A DNA stretch of 18,931 bases from Oscillospiraceae bacterium. GTDB taxonomy: Bacteria; Bacillota; Clostridia; Oscillospirales; Oscillospiraceae. The stretch is taken from NCBI GenBank assembly GCA_016296235.1, contig JAEDJR010000017.1:1-18931 (forward strand), in the 5' to 3' direction. Of the stretch, positions 14,745 through 18,931 are shown piece after piece; within the stretch, counting starts at the first letter, position 1; each line of letters starts with the position of its first letter. A program made the translations under genes and the position numbers. A model generated the notes under the pieces. It searched no databases. It was not told the origin of the DNA and saw nothing but the letters and a program-made list of their open reading frames with translations.

Positions 14745-17700
14745 ATGAAAAAACTACTTTCCCTGTTTTTGGCGCTTGTGATGCTGGCCGGCACGTTCGC
14801 GGGACTGGGCACAACGGCGCTGGCTGCCGAACCCGACGGCATTTGGGTCGATCCGGTCAACGGCAGCGATACGAACAGCGGCGAATCCGGTTCTCCGCTG
14901 AAAACCATCGAAGCGGCAAAATCCAAGGCCGCTGCCGCAAGCGCCGCAGGTGATGTGACCGTCTGGCTCATGGACGGCACCTATTCCGTCTCCGAAGCCA
15001 TTGAATTTACAAGCGATGACTCCGGCAAAAACGGCCATACCATCACCTATCGGGCTGCCTCCGGCGCAGCGCCCGTGATCTCCGGCGGCAAGGAAGTCAC
15101 CGGCTGGACGCTGTACGATGCGGAGAAGAACATCTATGTCGCTGACGTGCCCGAAGGTGCGGTCAATTCCCGCCAGTTCTATGTGGACGGTGAGCATCAG
15201 ACCCGCGCCATGACTGAGGTTTCGCCGACGGAGTGGAAGCTGTTTGGTGCAAAGGGATATGTCTCACCGGCCAGCAGCACACAGGATACGAACGAATATC
15301 TCATCCTCGATCTTGGCGCCACCAAACCGGTGAACTATCTGACAATCTATACCGGCGCTGACGCAGACCGCAATGGCCGTGCGGCAGGCTTCCCGCAGGA
15401 TTTCACAGTTGAAACCTCTGAGGACGGTGAAATCTGGACGACGGTATATACTGCAAGCGGCTATTCTGCCCCCGCGACCGGCACGTCGGCCACCTTTGAA
15501 TTTGAAGCGGCCAGCGCCCGGTATGTCAAGCTGAATGCCACGAAGCTCGGCACGGCAAGCAAACTGAACCCGGGAAAATATATGCTGGCAGTTTCCGAGC
15601 TGGAAACCGGACTGGATAACGGCAGCCATACCACGGATTTCACGGCGCTGCAAATCGACTACAGCCGCAATCGGATGGACAAGCTGGAGGCCATCGGTCA
15701 TAAGGAAAACCTGGACTGGAACGATCTTGCCAATAATCCGGCCGAAAATCTCTTTGACGGCGATTTGACGACCTATGTGGCGACGGGCGGCTACTGGAAA
15801 CAGTGGCTGGTCGATCACGAAGGCGGCTGCGCACCGTTTGTCGCGGCGAACGTATCCAAGGACGGCGAAAGCGTTGAGATTGCGGCGGTCACGGTTTCCG
15901 TGCTGAGCCACGATCAGCCGTCGCACTTTACCATCGAAGTGTCTGAAAAAGACGAGCCGGCGGAAGAGGACTGGACGGTCATCACCGAACAAACCGCGTT
16001 CGACTGGGACACGGACAAGACGGCAACCTTTGTGTTTGAGCCGGTGGAGGCGAAACAAGTCCGTCTTCGTGCGACCGACCTTGCCAACGGCGTGGTCAGC
16101 TGCGAAGCATCGACGGACGGCTATGAATACCGGCTGGCACTGGCGGAATTTGCCGCCTGGGCGCCCCAGAGCGCCTCGTCCGAGCCGGTTGAGGTGGATT
16201 ACACGGAAGACCTGCTGAAGCCCGGATGTGTGGTCGGCATCTTCCACAACAGCCCCAAGTATGAGTCCTTCAACTTCGATGAGGCCGGTACATTCCAGCT
16301 GGATAACCTCGTTGATGGAAATGAGCAGGCAACCTTCATTACCTCCAAGTCTTACTCGGATGTGAATCAGCTCGCTGGCCGCGGCGGAGCGGATACGCCG
16401 TGGGTCGAGGTCAAGGTCAGTGAAACCAAGCCGGTTACGGTTGCGGCGGTACGCGTTGTGGTGCGTCCTCGTGTCGTGCCGGACAGCTTCCTGATCCAGG
16501 CCTCCGTTGACGGGGAACACTGGTCCACCGTTGCGGAAGAGACCGGTTATGACTGGAGCACGGAAAAGACCTCCGCGATCTTCACGTTTGAGCCCGTTCA
16601 GGCAACCCGCCTGCGTTTTGTCGCCCGCGACCTGAAAAAGCTCGTGGAGGACGAGGCGTGGTACTTCCAGCTCATGGAGATGGAAGCGTTCTCCGTGTGC
16701 GCGCCGGAAGACGCAACCGGCTCGGCGGATTATGAAACCAATCTGCTTTCCGGCGCAACGGGCGACAACGTTCTGTTCCTCGGTTACTCGAACTCCGCCA
16801 CCGGAGAGGTCGCATCCTATATCCATGGCGGGACGCCCACTGCGAACCTGTTTGACGGCAGCAGCGCAACGTTCCTTTCCACGGGCGGTTTCCTGGCGGC
16901 CTGGATGAAAGGCAACGGCGGGCCGTGGACCATCATTCTTCAGGTCAAGCTGGCGGATACGGCAGTCAGTGTCGGCGCAGTCAAGCTGACGCCGCGTGAT
17001 ACCGGTGTTGGCCGCCCCACGGACTTCACCGTCCAGACCTCGACGGACGGCGAAACGTGGCAAACCGCGACGGCCCTGACCGGCTATGACTGGTCAGCTG
17101 AGAATGCGGGCTTTATCACCTTCAAGTCCGTCCCTGCGACGCAGATCCGTTTTCTGGTTGAAAACACCGAAAATCCGGAAGGCACGGACTCCTTCCTCCA
17201 GCTGGCCGAGCTGGCGGCATATCCCGGTGCAGCAGCTGCTTCTTCCGAGCCGTCCGGCCAGATCGTCTATGTGACGGCAGGAGAGGCCGAGAAGTATCCG
17301 GCAGCGGGCATTTCCGTGCTCCACGACAACTCTGACTATACCTACGCCGCCGATCAGGCGATCAACGGTATGGCCTGGGAAAATATCGAGCGCTGCGGCT
17401 ATGACGCGCCGGAAAGCTTCGGGCTGAAAAACTTCAAAAACACCGATGATATGGAGGTTCAGATCCTGCGCTGGTGGTATCACCGGATCCTCAAAATCAG
17501 CAGTGTTTCCGCCGATGGAACCAAGGTCTATCTCGATGATGACTGGCTGTGGCGCTATCAGGACGCCAGCTATGCCGATCGAATCACCTGGCTGGAAAAC
17601 GCTTATGAGTTCATCGACCAGCCCGGCGAATGGTACATTGACCGGGCGGAACAGAAAATCTATTATAAGCCCGACGGCACGATGAGCGGCAAAACCGCCA

Positions 17701-18931
17701 TTCTGCCTGTCACCGAGCAGCTGGTCGTCTTTGAAGGCTGCGAAAACATCACCTTTGACGGCGTGAAATTCGAAAACACCTCGTGGCTGACGCCCAACGA
17801 ACTGGGCTATCATGATGCGCAGTCCGGCACCTATGTCCAGCATAACGGTGTGTGGGGCGATGTCCCCGGTGCGGTTGAAACGCATGCGGCGAAGAATATC
17901 ACGATCACAAACAGTGAGCTTTGCAATCTGGGCGGCGGCGGTATCCGGATCGGGAACGGCAGCTCCGGCTGCAAGATCACAAACAGCGCCATTCATGATA
18001 TTTCCAGCTCCGGCATCTGGGTCGGCAATAATACCGGCCACAACCATGGCTGGTGCGACGCCGGAACGGACGTCACCGATATCCTGATCCAGAACAACTA
18101 TGTTACGCGCACGGGTCTTGATATTTTTGACGCAAGTGCCATTTGTGTGCTGTATTCCTCGAATACCGTGGTCGATCACAACGAGGTCTGCAACACTTCC
18201 TACACCGGCATCTCCCTTGGCTGGGGCTGGGACTGGAAAAACGCGCCGTGCAGTGGCAATAACACGGTTTCCAACAACTATATCCACGACACCGGCAAGA
18301 CCGTTCATGACGGAGGATGCTTCTACTCCCTCGGCCTGCAAAATGGCACAAAGGTGTTCGGGAACTACGTCCATCACCATAGTGACGGCCTGTATGACAA
18401 GGACGGCGGCCTGTATACCGATGAAGGCTCCACAGGCATGGAGCTGTACAACAACGTTGTGGGCGACGGTGTTTACTGGTGGCGCAAGATCTGGACGTCC
18501 AACATCAAGGACTGCAACTGGCATGACAACTTCTATTCAGTCAACCGTGACTGGAATGACGGTACGAACATCACCAGTACCAACAACACCTGGGTCGAAG
18601 ACGGTGATTTCAGCAAATATGAGGCGGCGCAGGCCATCATCGATAACGCCGGTCTGACCGATGTGAGTGTGAAGAACGGCGTGAGGGTTGGCGTTGCCGA
18701 CAAACACAATGTGGTTCTGACACAGTATCCGGACTGCGAGGCATATTACTTCGCCAGGTCCACCGGCCTGCTTACGTTCAGCATTGCCAATCAGGTTGGC
18801 AACACGCAGTATAACAAGCTTGCCCGTACCGTGAGCATCCTGATGCCCGAGGGCACGGATCTGACGGTGCTTGCTGGCTCGTATACGGCGGCTGCGGGCT
18901 TTACCTGTGACAAGGCCAGCGGCAGCGTTCA
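14745..18931 (+). CDS. Secreted GH141-like beta-helix glycosidase with four F5/8C domains (3' end cut off)
   Basis: The frame is open from ATG 14745 (AGGGAG at 14730, 9-nt spacer) to the window edge: at least 1395 residues, incomplete. A signal peptide (1-27, ending ALA) indicates secretion. Residues 32-160 are the start of a right-handed beta-helix enzyme: WVDPVNGSDTNSGESGSP, VTVWLMDGTY, PVISGGKEVTGW and RQFYVDGEHQTRA. Four F5/8C (discoidin/CBM32-like) modules follow at about 171-292, 312-476, 483-652 and 662-828; the last three share the pattern DGExW, then GYDW, then an FxPVxATxxR-like segment. The beta-helix enzyme resumes near 860, with GEWYIDRAEQKIYYKPDG (about 958-975). Repeated helix coils such as ITITNSEL and GIWVGNN run at about 1000-1290. 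Residues beyond about 1305 are a further beta-rich module of unknown kind. The N-terminal and GEWYID signatures resemble GH141 (alpha-L-fucosidase/xylanase); another beta-helix lyase or hydrolase family is possible. Catalytic residues are not assigned. Confidence 0.8.
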   Translation, partial: MKKLLSLFLALVMLAGTFAGLGTTALAAEPDGIWVDPVNGSDTNSGESGSPLKTIEAAKSKAAAASAAGDVTVWLMDGTYSVSEAIEFTSDDSGKNGHTITYRAASGAAPVISGGKEVTGWTLYDAEKNIYVADVPEGAVNSRQFYVDGEHQTRAMTEVSPTEWKLFGAKGYVSPASSTQDTNEYLILDLGATKPVNYLTIYTGADADRNGRAAGFPQDFTVETSEDGEIWTTVYTASGYSAPATGTSATFEFEAASARYVKLNATKLGTASKLNPGKYMLAVSELETGLDNGSHTTDFTALQIDYSRNRMDKLEAIGHKENLDWNDLANNPAENLFDGDLTTYVATGGYWKQWLVDHEGGCAPFVAANVSKDGESVEIAAVTVSVLSHDQPSHFTIEVSEKDEPAEEDWTVITEQTAFDWDTDKTATFVFEPVEAKQVRLRATDLANGVVSCEASTDGYEYRLALAEFAAWAPQSASSEPVEVDYTEDLLKPGCVVGIFHNSPKYESFNFDEAGTFQLDNLVDGNEQATFITSKSYSDVNQLAGRGGADTPWVEVKVSETKPVTVAAVRVVVRPRVVPDSFLIQASVDGEHWSTVAEETGYDWSTEKTSAIFTFEPVQATRLRFVARDLKKLVEDEAWYFQLMEMEAFSVCAPEDATGSADYETNLLSGATGDNVLFLGYSNSATGEVASYIHGGTPTANLFDGSSATFLSTGGFLAAWMKGNGGPWTIILQVKLADTAVSVGAVKLTPRDTGVGRPTDFTVQTSTDGETWQTATALTGYDWSAENAGFITFKSVPATQIRFLVENTENPEGTDSFLQLAELAAYPGAAAASSEPSGQIVYVTAGEAEKYPAAGISVLHDNSDYTYAADQAINGMAWENIERCGYDAPESFGLKNFKNTDDMEVQILRWWYHRILKISSVSADGTKVYLDDDWLWRYQDASYADRITWLENAYEFIDQPGEWYIDRAEQKIYYKPDGTMSGKTAILPVTEQLVVFEGCENITFDGVKFENTSWLTPNELGYHDAQSGTYVQHNGVWGDVPGAVETHAAKNITITNSELCNLGGGGIRIGNGSSGCKITNSAIHDISSSGIWVGNNTGHNHGWCDAGTDVTDILIQNNYVTRTGLDIFDASAICVLYSSNTVVDHNEVCNTSYTGISLGWGWDWKNAPCSGNNTVSNNYIHDTGKTVHDGGCFYSLGLQNGTKVFGNYVHHHSDGLYDKDGGLYTDEGSTGMELYNNVVGDGVYWWRKIWTSNIKDCNWHDNFYSVNRDWNDGTNITSTNNTWVEDGDFSKYEAAQAIIDNAGLTDVSVKNGVRVGVADKHNVVLTQYPDCEAYYFARSTGLLTFSIANQVGNTQYNKLARTVSILMPEGTDLTVLAGSYTAAAGFTCDKASGSV

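Noticed and set aside
15264..18524. Long minus-strand ORFs (about 599 and 476 residues) opposite the beta-helix gene
   Set aside because: They are antisense shadows with no ribosome sites or domains; the plus frame is open across the whole stretch with coherent domain repeats.

Overview
The window looks like chromosomal accessory DNA from a gut-type Clostridia (Oscillospiraceae/Lachnospiraceae-like Firmicute). This is inferred from an LplB/YtcP-type sugar importer with no ATPase gene beside it, a YesS-like membrane-bound AraC regulator, a Gram-positive lipoprotein binding protein, and a left flank related to Tn1549-type conjugative elements. No rRNA, tRNA, CRISPR array or insertion sequence was seen.

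Left flank (1-1198): two intrinsic terminators stand in tandem with no convincing gene between them. They are followed by the 3' remnant of a VirD4/TraG coupling-protein gene and an overlapping small helix-turn-helix gene of the kind that follows traG in such elements. No relaxase, recombinase or attachment site is present, so this is read as a decayed or truncated end of a mobile element.

Centre and right (1211-18931): a carbohydrate-utilization locus built as two divergent units around a regulatory region of about 200 bp (10849-11067). The leftward operon runs regulator (AraC with an extracellular sensor) -> Gfo/Idh/MocA dehydrogenase -> GH106-like glycosidase -> GH38 alpha-mannosidase. Gaps are 18, 57 and 41 nt, and the last three products have no signal peptide, so they should act in the cytoplasm. 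The rightward unit is permease -> permease (1-nt stop/start overlap) -> solute-binding lipoprotein -> strong terminator. After a new regulatory region comes a very large secreted beta-helix enzyme (GH141-like) carrying four F5/8C (discoidin/CBM32-like) modules. This last gene is cut by the right edge of the window.

Working model (inference): the secreted beta-helix enzyme binds and cuts a deoxysugar-rich glycan outside the cell. The lipoprotein and two permeases import the oligosaccharides, powered by a shared MsmX-type ATPase encoded elsewhere. The GH106-like enzyme, GH38 and the dehydrogenase finish degradation inside. The membrane AraC protein senses an external ligand and activates the locus, probably through a pair of 14-bp direct repeats upstream of the permease promoter. 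The closest known logic is the B. subtilis yes/yte rhamnogalacturonan system, but this enzyme set (GH38 + GH106-like + GH141-like) differs, and its substrate cannot be named from sequence alone.
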